DNA of 64,000 bases from Deferribacteraceae bacterium V6Fe1 (GTDB taxonomy: Bacteria; Chrysiogenota; Deferribacteres; Deferribacterales; Deferrivibrionaceae). A program made the position numbers and the translations under genes. Below the pieces are notes generated by a model. That model was not told the DNA's origin. It saw only the letters and a program-made list of their open reading frames with translations, and made no database searches. Below, piece by piece: positions 1 through 9,800 of the stretch. Each line of letters opens with the position of its first letter. Position 1 is the stretch's first letter. The DNA lies in the NCBI GenBank assembly GCA_022813675.1, contig CP063375.1, positions 1,376,001 to 1,440,000 on the forward strand. The letters run 5' to 3'.

Positions 1-26
1 GAAGACAAATACAAAGAGGAGGAGCA

Positions 27-1112
27 ATGCTTTATAATCTTCTTTATCCGCTATCAGAATATATTTCGATATTTAACGTTTTTAAATACATTACTTTCAG
101 GACTGCCTATGCGATACTCACTTCCCTTGCCTTAAGTTTGTATTTGGGTCCGGTTGTTATAGAAAAGCTTAGAAGTTTGCAACTTTCACAAAAAACAAAA
201 GGTTATGAGCCTGAAACCCACAAGGCAAAAGAAGGCACACCTACTATGGGTGGAATATTTATAATTTTATCTGCTGCAATATCTACGATACTGTGGGCGG
301 ATTTGAAGAACCCTTATGTTTGGATAATTCTTTTTGCCTTTGCAGGCACAGGAATGATAGGTTTTTACGATGATTATATTAAAACGGTTCAGAAAAATCC
401 CGAAGGGATAAGTCCCAAACTTAAATTTACATTGCAACTTGTTATAGCGATTATTGTTGCTTTTTCCGTTATATATGCTGACAGAGGGGCTAATTCTACA
501 AAATTGACATTCCCTTTCTTTAAAAATCTAATAGTTGACCTGTCATATTTCTACGCAGTATTGGCAGTATTTATAATAGTGGGTGCTTCAAATGCGGTAA
601 ATTTGACGGATGGACTTGATGGTCTTGCTACGATGCCAAGCGTTATTGCATTTGGGACATTCATAATTTTTGCTTATGTCGCAGGTAATGTGAAATTTGC
701 TAATTATCTGCAAATTATATATGTGCCGGGTGCTGGTGAGCTGGCAATATTTTGTGGGAGCTTGGTTGGGGCTGGTCTTGGATTTTTATGGTTTAATGCA
801 TATCCTGCTTCCGTTTTTATGGGGGATGTGGGCAGCCTTTCTCTCGGGGCTGCGCTTGGGACAGTTGCGGTTATAGTTAAGCAAGAGATTGTTTTGGCAA
901 TTGTAGGTGGACTTTTTGTAATAGAAACTGTTTCTGTAATTTTACAGGTTGGTTTTTTTAAAGCCACAAAAGGTAAAAGGCTGTTTAGAATGGCACCGAT
1001 ACACCATCATTTCGAATTAAAAGGTTGGCAGGAGCCAAAGATTATTGTGAGATTTTGGATTGTCTCACTTGTTTTGGCACTGATTGCTCTAAGTACTTTA
1101 AAATTAAGGTAA
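27..1112 (+). CDS. mraY: Phospho-N-acetylmuramoyl-pentapeptide transferase
   Basis: Integral membrane enzyme that transfers phospho-MurNAc-pentapeptide from UDP to undecaprenyl phosphate, giving lipid I. The 361-aa length is normal for the family. The cytoplasmic [13 protein letters not shown] loop lies at about residues 64-76, the catalytic Asp pair in FYDDYIK at 115-116, the [10 protein letters not shown] loop near 192-201, and the IHHHFE histidine motif near 325; many hydrophobic segments lie between them. An AGAGGAGGAG ribosome-binding site sits just before the ATG. It is the first gene visible of a dcw-type operon. Bases 1-26 may hold the end of an upstream gene (murF is usual), but too little is visible to call it. 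Very secure assignment. Confidence 0.97.
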   Translation: MLYNLLYPLSEYISIFNVFKYITFRTAYAILTSLALSLYLGPVVIEKLRSLQLSQKTKGYEPETHKAKEGTPTMGGIFIILSAAISTILWADLKNPYVWIILFAFAGTGMIGFYDDYIKTVQKNPEGISPKLKFTLQLVIAIIVAFSVIYADRGANSTKLTFPFFKNLIVDLSYFYAVLAVFIIVGASNAVNLTDGLDGLATMPSVIAFGTFIIFAYVAGNVKFANYLQIIYVPGAGELAIFCGSLVGAGLGFLWFNAYPASVFMGDVGSLSLGAALGTVAVIVKQEIVLAIVGGLFVIETVSVILQVGFFKATKGKRLFRMAPIHHHFELKGWQEPKIIVRFWIVSLVLALIALSTLKLR

Positions 1113-1114
1113 AT

Positions 1115-2365
1115 ATGAAAGCAGCTATTTTGGGATACGGAAAAAGCGGACAATCTGCCGAGAAAATTTTGAAAGTTAACGGGATTACAAATATAGATAT
1201 ATATGATGACTCATTGGCATCATATCCAAATATTACAGAGGTAAAAGAGGGTTACGATACAATTGTGGTTTCACCTGGATTAGACTTAAATAAATTAAAT
1301 ATAGACAAGGATAATGTGACAAACGAAATAGACCTTGCTTATAGTAAGATTGACAATAATGCCAAAATTATCGGAGTTACAGGCACAAACGGGAAATCTA
1401 CCATTACTTATTTAACTGAGCAGATATTAAACAATTACGGCATCAAAGCCAAAGCGTGTGGTAATATAGGATACCCTTTTGGAGAAGCAGTATTGGAACA
1501 ATATGATGCTTATGTGGTCGAGTTAAGCAGTTTTCAAATTGACTTGATCAAACTGTTCAAAGCCGATTCGTCATGTATTTCAAACATTACCGATGATCAT
1601 TTCGACAGATATGGTAATTTGGAAAATTATGTTAACGCCAAACTTAAGATTTTGGATATAACAAAATTCAAGGTTTACGCGTTAAATGATAATATCCTTA
1701 AAGAAAAGTTGACTGGTTTTGCAAGATTTATTGATAAAGATTTAAGCTCTTATCCGTTTATAGAAGATGAAGTAATGAAATTTGGCAATTTTTATGTGAA
1801 TCTTCAAAAATTTAATCTGTTTGGTTGGCATAACAAAGTAAATTTGGCATTTGCGCTGAGTCTGGCATCTGAAGTTGTTAATTTGAATGGGGATGTTACA
1901 AATCTTATAAGTAATTTAAAAGGGTTGCCTCACAGGTGTGAATATGTAGCTGAAATAAAAGGGAATATTTATATCAATGACTCAAAAGGGACAAATGTCG
2001 ACTCTACATTGGTGGCGTTAAAATCTATTGATGACGACTGCATATTAATTCTTGGGGGTAAGGACAAAGGTGGAAACTTTGGTTTATTAGCAGATTTAAT
2101 AAACAAGAAAGTCAAGTCGCTTATTCTATATGGTGCAGCTGCGGAAAAAATTGAAAGTCAATTAAATGGGAAAATACATGTCAAATGCCATAAGGTTAAC
2201 TTGTTAAAAGACGCTGTTTATAAAGCATATGAATTAAGTAGAGACACTTCATATGTGCTCTTTTCTCCGGGTTGCGCAAGTTTTGATCAATTTAAAAATT
2301 TTGAGGAAAGGGGAGAATATTTCAAAAAATATGTATTTGAAATAAAGGGATTAGCTAATGCATAA
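1115..2365 (+). CDS. murD: UDP-N-acetylmuramoylalanine--D-glutamate ligase
   Basis: Cytoplasmic ATP-dependent ligase adding D-Glu to UDP-MurNAc-L-Ala. I start it at the ATG at 1115, two bases after the mraY stop. The open frame continues upstream to 1025, but that part only overlaps mraY and encodes nothing MurD-like, whereas 1115 opens directly with the N-terminal Rossmann segment (AAILGYGKSG). The product is 416 aa. The Mur-ligase P-loop GVTGTNGKST is at residues 87-96. A GLPHRCEYV stretch and an NDSKGTN motif in the C-terminal half are typical of MurD. Part of the tight peptidoglycan/division operon. Confidence 0.95.
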   Translation: MKAAILGYGKSGQSAEKILKVNGITNIDIYDDSLASYPNITEVKEGYDTIVVSPGLDLNKLNIDKDNVTNEIDLAYSKIDNNAKIIGVTGTNGKSTITYLTEQILNNYGIKAKACGNIGYPFGEAVLEQYDAYVVELSSFQIDLIKLFKADSSCISNITDDHFDRYGNLENYVNAKLKILDITKFKVYALNDNILKEKLTGFARFIDKDLSSYPFIEDEVMKFGNFYVNLQKFNLFGWHNKVNLAFALSLASEVVNLNGDVTNLISNLKGLPHRCEYVAEIKGNIYINDSKGTNVDSTLVALKSIDDDCILILGGKDKGGNFGLLADLINKKVKSLILYGAAAEKIESQLNGKIHVKCHKVNLLKDAVYKAYELSRDTSYVLFSPGCASFDQFKNFEERGEYFKKYVFEIKGLANA

Positions 2366-3449
2366 AGATAATATGGTAGATGTGAAAATAAAGATTGTTT
2401 TGTTTACTGTGATTCTTGTGCTTACCGGTCTGATTTTTGTTTTTTCAGCCGGCTCAATGCAGGCTATAAGACTTGGTAAACCAGAAACTTACTTTTTCTA
2501 TAAACAATTCATTGCTTCGGTTATAGGTATAGTTGCTATGATAATAGCTTACCAGATACCTCTTGAATTTTACCGTAAGAATGTCTTTATAATATATTTG
2601 ATAACATTGTTTTTGCTTATTTCCGTGTTTATCTTTCCTGAGATTAATGGCTCGCACAGATGGATAATTTTATCTCATATAAACATTCAACCTTCAGAAT
2701 TGGCAAAATTTACGACTATATTATATCTTGCTCACTATTTGGATAAAAAGCAGGATAAGTTGAAAGATTTTACGAAAGGTTTTATGCCCGCTTCAATTTT
2801 ACTTGGTATTTTGGCATCATTAATTATGCTTGAACCTGATTTTGGTACGACTTTTTTGATTATGCTTTTGGCACTGAGTTTGTTTTTTGTAGGTGGCATG
2901 AATATTATGCATCTTCTCGGAGCAGTCTTTATGACAATTCCGCTGCTTATTACCCTTATAATGATGGGTGATTATAGAAAAATGAGATTTATCAGTTTTT
3001 TAAACCCATGGGAGTATAAGGATACCGTTGGTTATCAGCTGATACAGTCATTAACTGCAGTGGGGAGTGGGGGCATATTTGGCAAAGGGCTTGGCAACAG
3101 CTCCCAAAAGCTTTACTTTCTCCCCGAAGCACATACTGATTTTATATATTCTATTATTGCAGAGGAGTTTGGATTTATCGGCTCGGTATTTGTTTTGGGG
3201 ATAATATGCTATATTTTTTACATCTCTTTTAAAATAGCTTTTATGCATAAGGACAGATACAAGAGACTTTTGACACTTGGTATATCACTTTTGGTAATAT
3301 ATCAGGCAATTATTCATGTTGGAGTTGCAATCGGTATTTTACCGACAAAAGGTATTACACTCCCTTTTATAAGCTATGGTGGTTCAGCACTTATTTTTCA
3401 ATTAGGTATAATGGGAGTGTTACTAAGAAGTGTAAGGGAGATTGCATGA
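2358..3449 (+). CDS. ftsW: SEDS-family lipid II polymerase FtsW
   Basis: Polytopic membrane glycosyltransferase of the SEDS family that polymerises lipid II at the division septum with its cognate PBP. The product is 363 aa with about ten hydrophobic segments. The family hallmarks are present: a GSHRWI motif, LEPDFGT near the middle, and a C-terminal GITLPFISYGGSALI stretch. Its position between murD and murG identifies it as FtsW rather than RodA. It overlaps the murD end by 8 bases; a second in-frame Met six codons in is an alternative start. Confidence 0.94.
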   Translation: MHKDNMVDVKIKIVLFTVILVLTGLIFVFSAGSMQAIRLGKPETYFFYKQFIASVIGIVAMIIAYQIPLEFYRKNVFIIYLITLFLLISVFIFPEINGSHRWIILSHINIQPSELAKFTTILYLAHYLDKKQDKLKDFTKGFMPASILLGILASLIMLEPDFGTTFLIMLLALSLFFVGGMNIMHLLGAVFMTIPLLITLIMMGDYRKMRFISFLNPWEYKDTVGYQLIQSLTAVGSGGIFGKGLGNSSQKLYFLPEAHTDFIYSIIAEEFGFIGSVFVLGIICYIFYISFKIAFMHKDRYKRLLTLGISLLVIYQAIIHVGVAIGILPTKGITLPFISYGGSALIFQLGIMGVLLRSVREIA

Positions 3450-4486
3450 AGGTAATTTTGGCTGGAGGCGGCACCGGTGGCCACTTGTATCCGGCAATAG
3501 CATTGGCTGAAGAGTTAAGTAAGAAGGGGACGGACTTTATCTTTATGGTCTCTGACAGAGGGATTGAAAGGGAGATTTTGAGTAAGTTAAATTATAAATT
3601 TGTTGAGCAAAATATTAAACCTTTTGCTGATAGGGGTTTGGTAGGGAAAATAAACATATTTTTTGGTATTGCCAAAGAGGTGTATCGTTTAAGAAAACAT
3701 TTTGATGTAAATGATAAAGTTATATTGTTTGGAGGGTTTGCTGCAGCTATTTCAGGATTAATCGCTCTTATCAGAGGGTGCGATTTGTATATACATGAAC
3801 AAAATTCTGTAATGGGGTTTACGAATAGATTCTTTGCAGGGTATGCCAAAAAAGTGTTTATAAGCTTCGATAAGACGCTAAAGGTAAAAGGGAAAGCTAT
3901 TGTGTCAGGGAATCCGGTAAGAAGTAGCATAATAGAGACTGCTCCAAAGAGTGAACTTGGAAAAACTGTTATGCTTATGGGTGGCAGTCAGGGGAGCAGG
4001 CTTTTAAACAATATGATGGCTGAAAGTGCTAACGACTTAATTGCTAAGGGGTACAAAATCATACATCAAACAGGGAAGAAACTTTTTAATGAGACCAAAA
4101 CAAAATATGAATCCTTGGGGTTATTTGGTAATCCAAATATAGAGCTTTTGGATTATTTAGACGATATTAACTGCTATTATTCCAAGGCTGATATATTGGT
4201 TAGCCGTGCCGGCTCAGGGTCTATTTTTGAAATTATGAAAGTTAGAAAACCTGCTGTGTTTGTACCCTTAAAAATTGCCGCTGAAAATCATCAATATTTT
4301 AATGCACTGGAAGCAGCAGAGAAGGGCTGCGGCGTGATTATAGAAGAGAATAATTTAAACAAAGAGATATTGGTCAAAAAGATTGAAGAGATACACAGAG
4401 ATTATGAAAAAAAGTTTTTGCCTAAGTTGAAGGAAATTAAAACGAAAGACTCTGTATCAATAATATTGAAAGGGATGAATTTATGA
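3446..4486 (+). CDS. murG: UDP-N-acetylglucosamine--MurNAc-pentapeptide pyrophosphoryl-undecaprenol GlcNAc transferase
   Basis: Peripheral inner-membrane glycosyltransferase (GT28) converting lipid I to lipid II. The 346-aa protein opens with the conserved glycine-rich GGGTGGHLYPAIA motif at residues 7-19. It carries the second G loop MGGSQGS near 177-183 and the UDP-GlcNAc-binding region VSRAGSGSIFE with downstream ENHQ. It overlaps the ftsW stop by four bases (ATGA), indicating translational coupling within the operon. Confidence 0.96.
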   Translation: MKVILAGGGTGGHLYPAIALAEELSKKGTDFIFMVSDRGIEREILSKLNYKFVEQNIKPFADRGLVGKINIFFGIAKEVYRLRKHFDVNDKVILFGGFAAAISGLIALIRGCDLYIHEQNSVMGFTNRFFAGYAKKVFISFDKTLKVKGKAIVSGNPVRSSIIETAPKSELGKTVMLMGGSQGSRLLNNMMAESANDLIAKGYKIIHQTGKKLFNETKTKYESLGLFGNPNIELLDYLDDINCYYSKADILVSRAGSGSIFEIMKVRKPAVFVPLKIAAENHQYFNALEAAEKGCGVIIEENNLNKEILVKKIEEIHRDYEKKFLPKLKEIKTKDSVSIILKGMNL

Positions 4487-5874
4487 TGTTTGGAAAAGTA
4501 AAAAAGATACATTTTGTCGGCATCGGCGGTATAGGGATGAGTGGTATCGCTGAGGTACTTAAAAATATGGGGTTTGAAGTATCCGGCTCAGATTTGAGTG
4601 AAAATGCCAATGTTTTAAGGCTTAAAGATATGGGGGTCAGAGTTTTTAAAGGGCATAATAAGAGCAATGTGGATGGGGTGGATGTGGTGGTTTATTCCTC
4701 AGCTGTAAGACCTGATAATCCTGAGCTTGTAGCTGCTTCGGAAATGTATATTCCGTGCATTAGAAGAGGTGAGATGCTTGCTGAGCTTATGAGGATGAAA
4801 TATTCAATAGTTGTAGCCGGTAGTCATGGAAAAACGACAACTACTTCAATGCTTGCGGAAATTTTTAAAACGGCTGAGCTTGACCCAACGATTGTTATAG
4901 GTGGCAGATTAAATAGTGAGGATAACAATGCAAGTCTTGGCAAAAGCTTGATTATGATATCTGAAGCAGATGAGAGCGACAGATCGTTTCTAATTTTATA
5001 TCCGACATTTTCCGTTATAACCAATATAGATTTGGAGCACCTTGATTGTTACAAAGATATGGACGATATAAAGGGTGCTTTTGCGGAATTTGCAAACAGA
5101 GTGCCATTTTACGGTAAAAATTTTATATGTCTTGATGATGAAAACTGTGCGGATATCTTTCAGTTTATCAAAAGGAAGGTAGTTACCTATGGCCTTCGTT
5201 CAAAAGCGGATATAACAGTCTCAAATATCAAAAAAGATGGATTTAGGACTACTTATAATGTAACAGCGTATGGCCAGGAACTTGGTGAATTTGAATTAAA
5301 TTTTCCGGGTGAGCACAATATTTCAAATTCTTTGGCTGCAATAGGTATCTCTTTGGAGTTTTCTATTGATGTAAACGTAATTAAAGCAGCCCTCAAGAAT
5401 TTTAAGGGTGTTCAAAGAAGGCTGAGTAAAAGATTTGAAACGGATAATGTGGTGGTTTTTGATGATTACGGGCATCACCCTACGGAGATTAAGGCAACTT
5501 TAAAGGCAATCAGAGAAGCTTACGAAAATAGAAAGGTAGTGGTAGTGTTTCAGCCTCACAGGTATACAAGGACAAGGCTATTAATGAACGATTTTGCCAA
5601 ATCATTTTTTAACTCTGACATGGTTTTTGTAACGGACATATACGCTGCAAGCGAAGATCCTATCGAAGGTGTTCATTCTCAAGTGTTGGTAGAGGAGATA
5701 AAAAAACACGGCTTCAAAGATGTATTTTATTTGGGCAAGGAGAGTGACTTTTTTAAATACTACGAAAGAATAAAAGATGAAAGCCTTGTCATTGTGACGC
5801 TTGGGGCGGGTAGTATTACTAAATTTTCTTTTGAAATAGCTGAATTTTTAGGCGGTGGTGTTTATGAAAGATAA
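4483..5874 (+). CDS. murC: UDP-N-acetylmuramate--L-alanine ligase
   Basis: Cytoplasmic Mur ligase that starts the stem peptide by adding L-Ala to UDP-MurNAc. The 463 aa cover the three Mur domains: the N-terminal Rossmann motif HFVGIGGIGMSG, the P-loop AGSHGKTTTT near residue 113, the metal/ATP-site EADESD near 163, and the C-terminal VFQPHRYTRT and DIYAASEDPI motifs that are characteristic of MurC. The start overlaps the murG end by four bases. The next gene is ddl; the murB gene that commonly follows murC is not here. Confidence 0.96.
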   Translation: MMFGKVKKIHFVGIGGIGMSGIAEVLKNMGFEVSGSDLSENANVLRLKDMGVRVFKGHNKSNVDGVDVVVYSSAVRPDNPELVAASEMYIPCIRRGEMLAELMRMKYSIVVAGSHGKTTTTSMLAEIFKTAELDPTIVIGGRLNSEDNNASLGKSLIMISEADESDRSFLILYPTFSVITNIDLEHLDCYKDMDDIKGAFAEFANRVPFYGKNFICLDDENCADIFQFIKRKVVTYGLRSKADITVSNIKKDGFRTTYNVTAYGQELGEFELNFPGEHNISNSLAAIGISLEFSIDVNVIKAALKNFKGVQRRLSKRFETDNVVVFDDYGHHPTEIKATLKAIREAYENRKVVVVFQPHRYTRTRLLMNDFAKSFFNSDMVFVTDIYAASEDPIEGVHSQVLVEEIKKHGFKDVFYLGKESDFFKYYERIKDESLVIVTLGAGSITKFSFEIAEFLGGGVYER

Positions 5875-6751
5875 AAAAATAGTTGTCTTATATGGCGGAC
5901 TGTCAAGTGAAAGGGAAGTGTCTCTAAAGACCGGCAAGGCGGTATACAATACACTTGTTGAAAATGGTTATAGCAACGCGATTTTGGTTGATGTCGATAA
6001 AAGTATTGCCCAAACACTTATTGAGTTAAAACCTGATGTTTGCTTTAATGCTCTTCATGGCAAATTTGGGGAGGATGGCACCATACAGGGCTTACTTGAA
6101 ACACTTGGCATAAAATATACCGGCTCTAATGTCGCAGCAAGCGCTGTTGCATTTGATAAAGTGTTGTCAAAATATGTGTTTGTCGCAAACGCCATCCCTA
6201 CTGCAGATTATGTTGTTTTGGAAAACAATGTAGATATTGATATCCCTTTCGAAAAGTGTGTAGTAAAACCGGCAAGGGAAGGCTCTACGATAGGGATAAG
6301 TATCGTAGAAAATGCGAAAGATTTTTTTGAAGCCGTTAATTTGGCATTTAAATACGACTCGAAAGTAATTGTAGAAAAGTTTATAAACGGCAAAGAGTTA
6401 ACTGTGAGCGTAGTTGGGGATGAAGTTTTTCCTCCTATTTGGATAAGACCAAAAAAAGGATTTTACGACTATGAATCCAAATATACCAAAGGGATGACTG
6501 AATATATATTTGAGACAGGTTTAAGTATTGATGAGCTTGAGGTTTTAAAAGAGTTGGCACTAAAGTCCGTAAAGGTTTTAGGATGTACTTCGGCTGCCAG
6601 AGTTGACTTTATTTATGATGGCAATGAGTTTTATGTCTTAGAGGTAAATACTTGCCCAGGTATGACTGAAACTAGCTTGTTGCCGAATGCAGCGAGAAAG
6701 GCGGGCTTAAGTTTTATAGAGCTTATTGAAAAGATGTTGGAGCTTGCTTAA
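5864..6751 (+). CDS. ddl: D-alanine--D-alanine ligase
   Basis: ATP-grasp enzyme making the D-Ala-D-Ala dipeptide for MurF. I prefer the ATG at 5864; two in-frame GTG codons at 5855 and 5858 lie in what is more probably the ribosome-binding region (GGCGGTGG). The product is about 295 aa. The N-terminus KIVVLYGGLSSEREVSL is the family signature, followed by NALHGKFGEDGTIQG and KPAREGSTIGIS. The C-terminal ARVDFIYDGNEFYVLEVNTCPGMT segment holds the Mg-binding acidic residues and Asn. It overlaps murC by 11 bases. Confidence 0.95.
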   Translation: MKDKKIVVLYGGLSSEREVSLKTGKAVYNTLVENGYSNAILVDVDKSIAQTLIELKPDVCFNALHGKFGEDGTIQGLLETLGIKYTGSNVAASAVAFDKVLSKYVFVANAIPTADYVVLENNVDIDIPFEKCVVKPAREGSTIGISIVENAKDFFEAVNLAFKYDSKVIVEKFINGKELTVSVVGDEVFPPIWIRPKKGFYDYESKYTKGMTEYIFETGLSIDELEVLKELALKSVKVLGCTSAARVDFIYDGNEFYVLEVNTCPGMTETSLLPNAARKAGLSFIELIEKMLELA

Positions 6752-7422
6752 TGAAGATTATGAAAAGGTTCGGTGCTTTTGTGTTAATTTTAATTATGGC
6801 TTTTTTGCTGTATTACTCAAATAGGGTAATCAGTGAGTTTTTAAATAGTCCTTATTTTGAAGTCAAAAGTGTGAATCTTATTGGTGTTTTAAATGCTGAT
6901 ATAAAAAAGATGGATAGTGTTTCAAAAAAAATACTTGGTAAAAATATTTTTCAGGTAAACGAAAGTGATTACTCACATTTTTTTAATGACGAATGGGTTG
7001 AAAAGGTTGAGATAATCAAAAGTTATCCTTCAAAAATTAAATTAGTTGTTTACGAAAAGAAACCTCTTTTTGACTTTAATAAGGGAGGGGTTGTTTATAG
7101 CTACCTTTCTGATGATAGTTATTTAAAGGCAAAGAAACAAGAAAGCAAGATTATTGTGTATGGTAATTATTGGAAGGATAATTTGAAAAAATTTAAGAGC
7201 TTTTATGACAACAACTATTTGTCTAAAATGGAAAAGATAGAGTTAATGGATTCATACATAAAGATGACGGATGGAGATATCGTTATTAAGTCAGGTTATG
7301 ATGCTGACGGTTTTAATAAATCGGTAATAAGACTTGATATGATTTTAAAGAGATATAAAAAGGTTAATTATGTTGACTTAAGGGTTAAAAATAGAATCTA
7401 TGTTGACGGAGTTAGATTATGA
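6751..7422 (+). CDS. ftsQ: Cell division protein FtsQ
   Basis: Bitopic divisome protein linking early and late division proteins. The 223-aa product is at the short end for FtsQ. It has a short basic N-terminus, one membrane segment at about residues 7-24, and a POTRA-like domain (YFEVKSVNLIGV onwards to about residue 110, including SYPSKIKLVVYEKKP). The rest is poorly conserved, so the call depends on architecture and on position between ddl and ftsA. The start shares a base with the ddl stop (TAATG). Confidence 0.88.
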   Translation: MKIMKRFGAFVLILIMAFLLYYSNRVISEFLNSPYFEVKSVNLIGVLNADIKKMDSVSKKILGKNIFQVNESDYSHFFNDEWVEKVEIIKSYPSKIKLVVYEKKPLFDFNKGGVVYSYLSDDSYLKAKKQESKIIVYGNYWKDNLKKFKSFYDNNYLSKMEKIELMDSYIKMTDGDIVIKSGYDADGFNKSVIRLDMILKRYKKVNYVDLRVKNRIYVDGVRL

Positions 7423-8648
7423 AACAGGAAAATGTATATGTAGGGCTTGATATTGGCACCACGAAAGTATGTGTAGTGGTAGTTAAGAAAAATCATGATG
7501 ATTCCCTTGATGTCATTGGTGTTGGGACAGCTCCGAGCGTAGGATTGAGAAAAGGGGTAGTTATAAACATTGATGCAACAGTAAACTCAATAACTGAAGC
7601 GGTAAAAGAAGCGGAAAAAGTTTCAGGGGTACAGATTAAAAGTGTATGTGCCGGCATTGCAGGGGGGCACATTAAAAGTTTTAATTCAAGGGGGATAATT
7701 GCGGTAAAAAATAGAGAAGTAACGGCTAAAGATGTGGACAGGGTTATAGAGTCGGCTTCTGCTGTTGATATCCCCTTAGGTTGCGAAGTGCTGCATGTCA
7801 TACCCCAACAATATGTCCTTGACGGGCAGACTGAGATTAAAGACCCTATAGGAATGAATGGGATTAGACTTGAAGTTGATGTTCATATTGTTACAGGTGC
7901 TGTTAGCAGTGCAAAAAATATATTAAAAAGCTGCGAAAGGGCGAATATTTCCGTTGATGATATAGTATTGGAGCAGCTTGCTTCAAGCGAAGCCGTATTG
8001 TCAGATGACGAAAGGGAGATAGGCGTTTGTCTTATTGATGGTGGCGGTGGTACAACTGATATGGCGGTATTTAAAAGAGGAGCGGTTTGCCATACGGCTG
8101 TTTTACAATTAGGAGGGAATAATTTTACAAGAGACTTGTCAATTGGGCTAAATACGCCTGAGTCAGAGGCTGAAAAGTTAAAGAAACTTTATGGCTCCGT
8201 ATGGCTTCCGACAACTGCCGATGAAACAATAGCAGTGCCGTCAGTCGGGGGCAGGCCTCCGAGAAAAATTTCCAAGCCCGTTCTGACACAGATATTGCAG
8301 GCAAGGTGTGAGGAGATTTTTCAAATGTTTTTAGGTGAATTGCAGAAAAAACAACTTATTGAATTTTTAGGTGCAGGCATTGTTGTAACTGGAGGGCTGT
8401 CTAACCTTAATGGTATCGAATATTTGGCTCAGTCAATTTTTGAACTTCCCGTTAGGGTGGGAAGACCTTTAAATGTTTATGGTTTAAAAGATTTGGTAGA
8501 TGATCCTGTTTATGCAACCGGTGTGGGTTTGGCAATCCATGCAGCAAAAAAAGGGCATCAACAGGTAAAAATATCTAAAGGCAGTGACGAAAAAGTTTTT
8601 TCACAAGTTTTAAAAAGAATGAAGAGCTGGTTTGGCGAGTTCTTCTAA
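7419..8648 (+). CDS. ftsA: Cell division protein FtsA
   Basis: Actin-like ATPase that tethers FtsZ filaments to the membrane. The 409-aa protein has the phosphate-1 motif GLDIGTTKVCVVV at about residues 9-21, the phosphate-2 region LIDGGGGTTDMAVF near 204, and the adenosine motif VVTGGLSNLNG near 322. The last residues form an amphipathic membrane-targeting helix (KRMKSWFGEFF). It overlaps ftsQ by four bases. Confidence 0.96.
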   Translation: MKQENVYVGLDIGTTKVCVVVVKKNHDDSLDVIGVGTAPSVGLRKGVVINIDATVNSITEAVKEAEKVSGVQIKSVCAGIAGGHIKSFNSRGIIAVKNREVTAKDVDRVIESASAVDIPLGCEVLHVIPQQYVLDGQTEIKDPIGMNGIRLEVDVHIVTGAVSSAKNILKSCERANISVDDIVLEQLASSEAVLSDDEREIGVCLIDGGGGTTDMAVFKRGAVCHTAVLQLGGNNFTRDLSIGLNTPESEAEKLKKLYGSVWLPTTADETIAVPSVGGRPPRKISKPVLTQILQARCEEIFQMFLGELQKKQLIEFLGAGIVVTGGLSNLNGIEYLAQSIFELPVRVGRPLNVYGLKDLVDDPVYATGVGLAIHAAKKGHQQVKISKGSDEKVFSQVLKRMKSWFGEFF

Positions 8649-8666
8649 ATAAACGGGGGTGAGCAT

Positions 8667-9800
8667 ATGTTTGAATTTGAAACTTTTAACAGTGGTGCGG
8701 TAATTAAGGTTATCGGAGTTGGCGGAGCGGGCGGCAATGCCATCAACAACATGATTAAGTCTGGTATTGAAGGGGTTGAATTTATTTCAGCTAACACGGA
8801 TGCACAGGCTTTATCAAAAAACCTGGCTCCGGTTAAGATTCAGTTAGGGACAAACCTTACAAAAGGTTTGGGAGCAGGCGGTAATCCTGAAGTTGGCAGG
8901 AAAGCGGCTGTTGAAGATGCTGAAAGTATTGAAGATGCATTGAGAGGCGCTGATCTTGTATTTGTTACAGCCGGAATGGGTGGCGGTACAGGTACGGGTG
9001 CTGCAGCGGTAATCGCAAGTATTGCAAAAGATATGGGTGCACTGACAGTTGCGGTAGTATCAAAGCCTTTCTATTGGGAAGGTAAAAGAAGGAACGAATT
9101 TGCGGAGCAAGGGTTAAAGTTTTTAAAAGAGCATGTGGACACATTTATTGCCGTTCCAAATGACAGATTGCTTGATATTATTGATAAGAATACCTCTTTT
9201 ACTGAGGCTTTCAGGATTGCGGATGATGTCTTAAGGCAAGGTGTTCAAGGTATATCAGATACTATTAACAGTGAAGGTTATATAAATGTAGACTTTGCAG
9301 ACGTTAGAGCAATTATGGAGTCAAAAGGGATGGCTCTTATGGGTATTGGTCAGGCAAGCGGTGAAAATAGGGATATTGAAGCTGCCAAGAAGGCATTAAT
9401 GAGCCCTCTGCTTGCGGATGCAAATATAAAAGGAGCAGAAGGTATCTTAATCAATATTACCGGTGGTCAAGATGTGACTATGTATGAGATACAAAATATT
9501 GCTCAATACATATATGAAAATTCCGGTGAGGATGCCGCTATTTATAAGGGTGTGGTAATTGATGATAAATATCAGGGGCAGATCAAGGTAACTGTCGTGG
9601 CTACTGGGCTTGGTAGGGTAAAAGAAACTCAGAAAACAGTAAAAATGGATGAGTATATCAAAAATACGACTCCGGAGGCCTCAAAAATTATAAAAAAGGT
9701 TCAAAGTATCAGAAATATAGATAGGGGCTTGAAGACGTTGGATGATTTTGATGAAGAGGAGTTTGAAATACCGACTTACATAAGGAAACAAGTAGATTAA
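8667..9800 (+). CDS. ftsZ: Cell division GTPase FtsZ
   Basis: Tubulin homologue forming the Z ring. The 377-aa protein has the N-terminal [12 protein letters not shown] loop, the GTP-binding G-box [11 protein letters not shown] near residue 107, and the T7 region [11 protein letters not shown]. The C-terminal conserved peptide [12 protein letters not shown], which binds FtsA and other partners, ends the protein. A GGGGGTGA ribosome-binding site precedes the ATG, 18 bases after ftsA. It closes the division part of the operon. Confidence 0.98.
   Translation: MFEFETFNSGAVIKVIGVGGAGGNAINNMIKSGIEGVEFISANTDAQALSKNLAPVKIQLGTNLTKGLGAGGNPEVGRKAAVEDAESIEDALRGADLVFVTAGMGGGTGTGAAAVIASIAKDMGALTVAVVSKPFYWEGKRRNEFAEQGLKFLKEHVDTFIAVPNDRLLDIIDKNTSFTEAFRIADDVLRQGVQGISDTINSEGYINVDFADVRAIMESKGMALMGIGQASGENRDIEAAKKALMSPLLADANIKGAEGILINITGGQDVTMYEIQNIAQYIYENSGEDAAIYKGVVIDDKYQGQIKVTVVATGLGRVKETQKTVKMDEYIKNTTPEASKIIKKVQSIRNIDRGLKTLDDFDEEEFEIPTYIRKQVD

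Noticed and set aside
1025-1114. Longer murD start inside mraY
   Set aside because: The extra 30 codons have no MurD-like sequence, and the ATG at 1115 opens directly with the expected nucleotide-binding motif.
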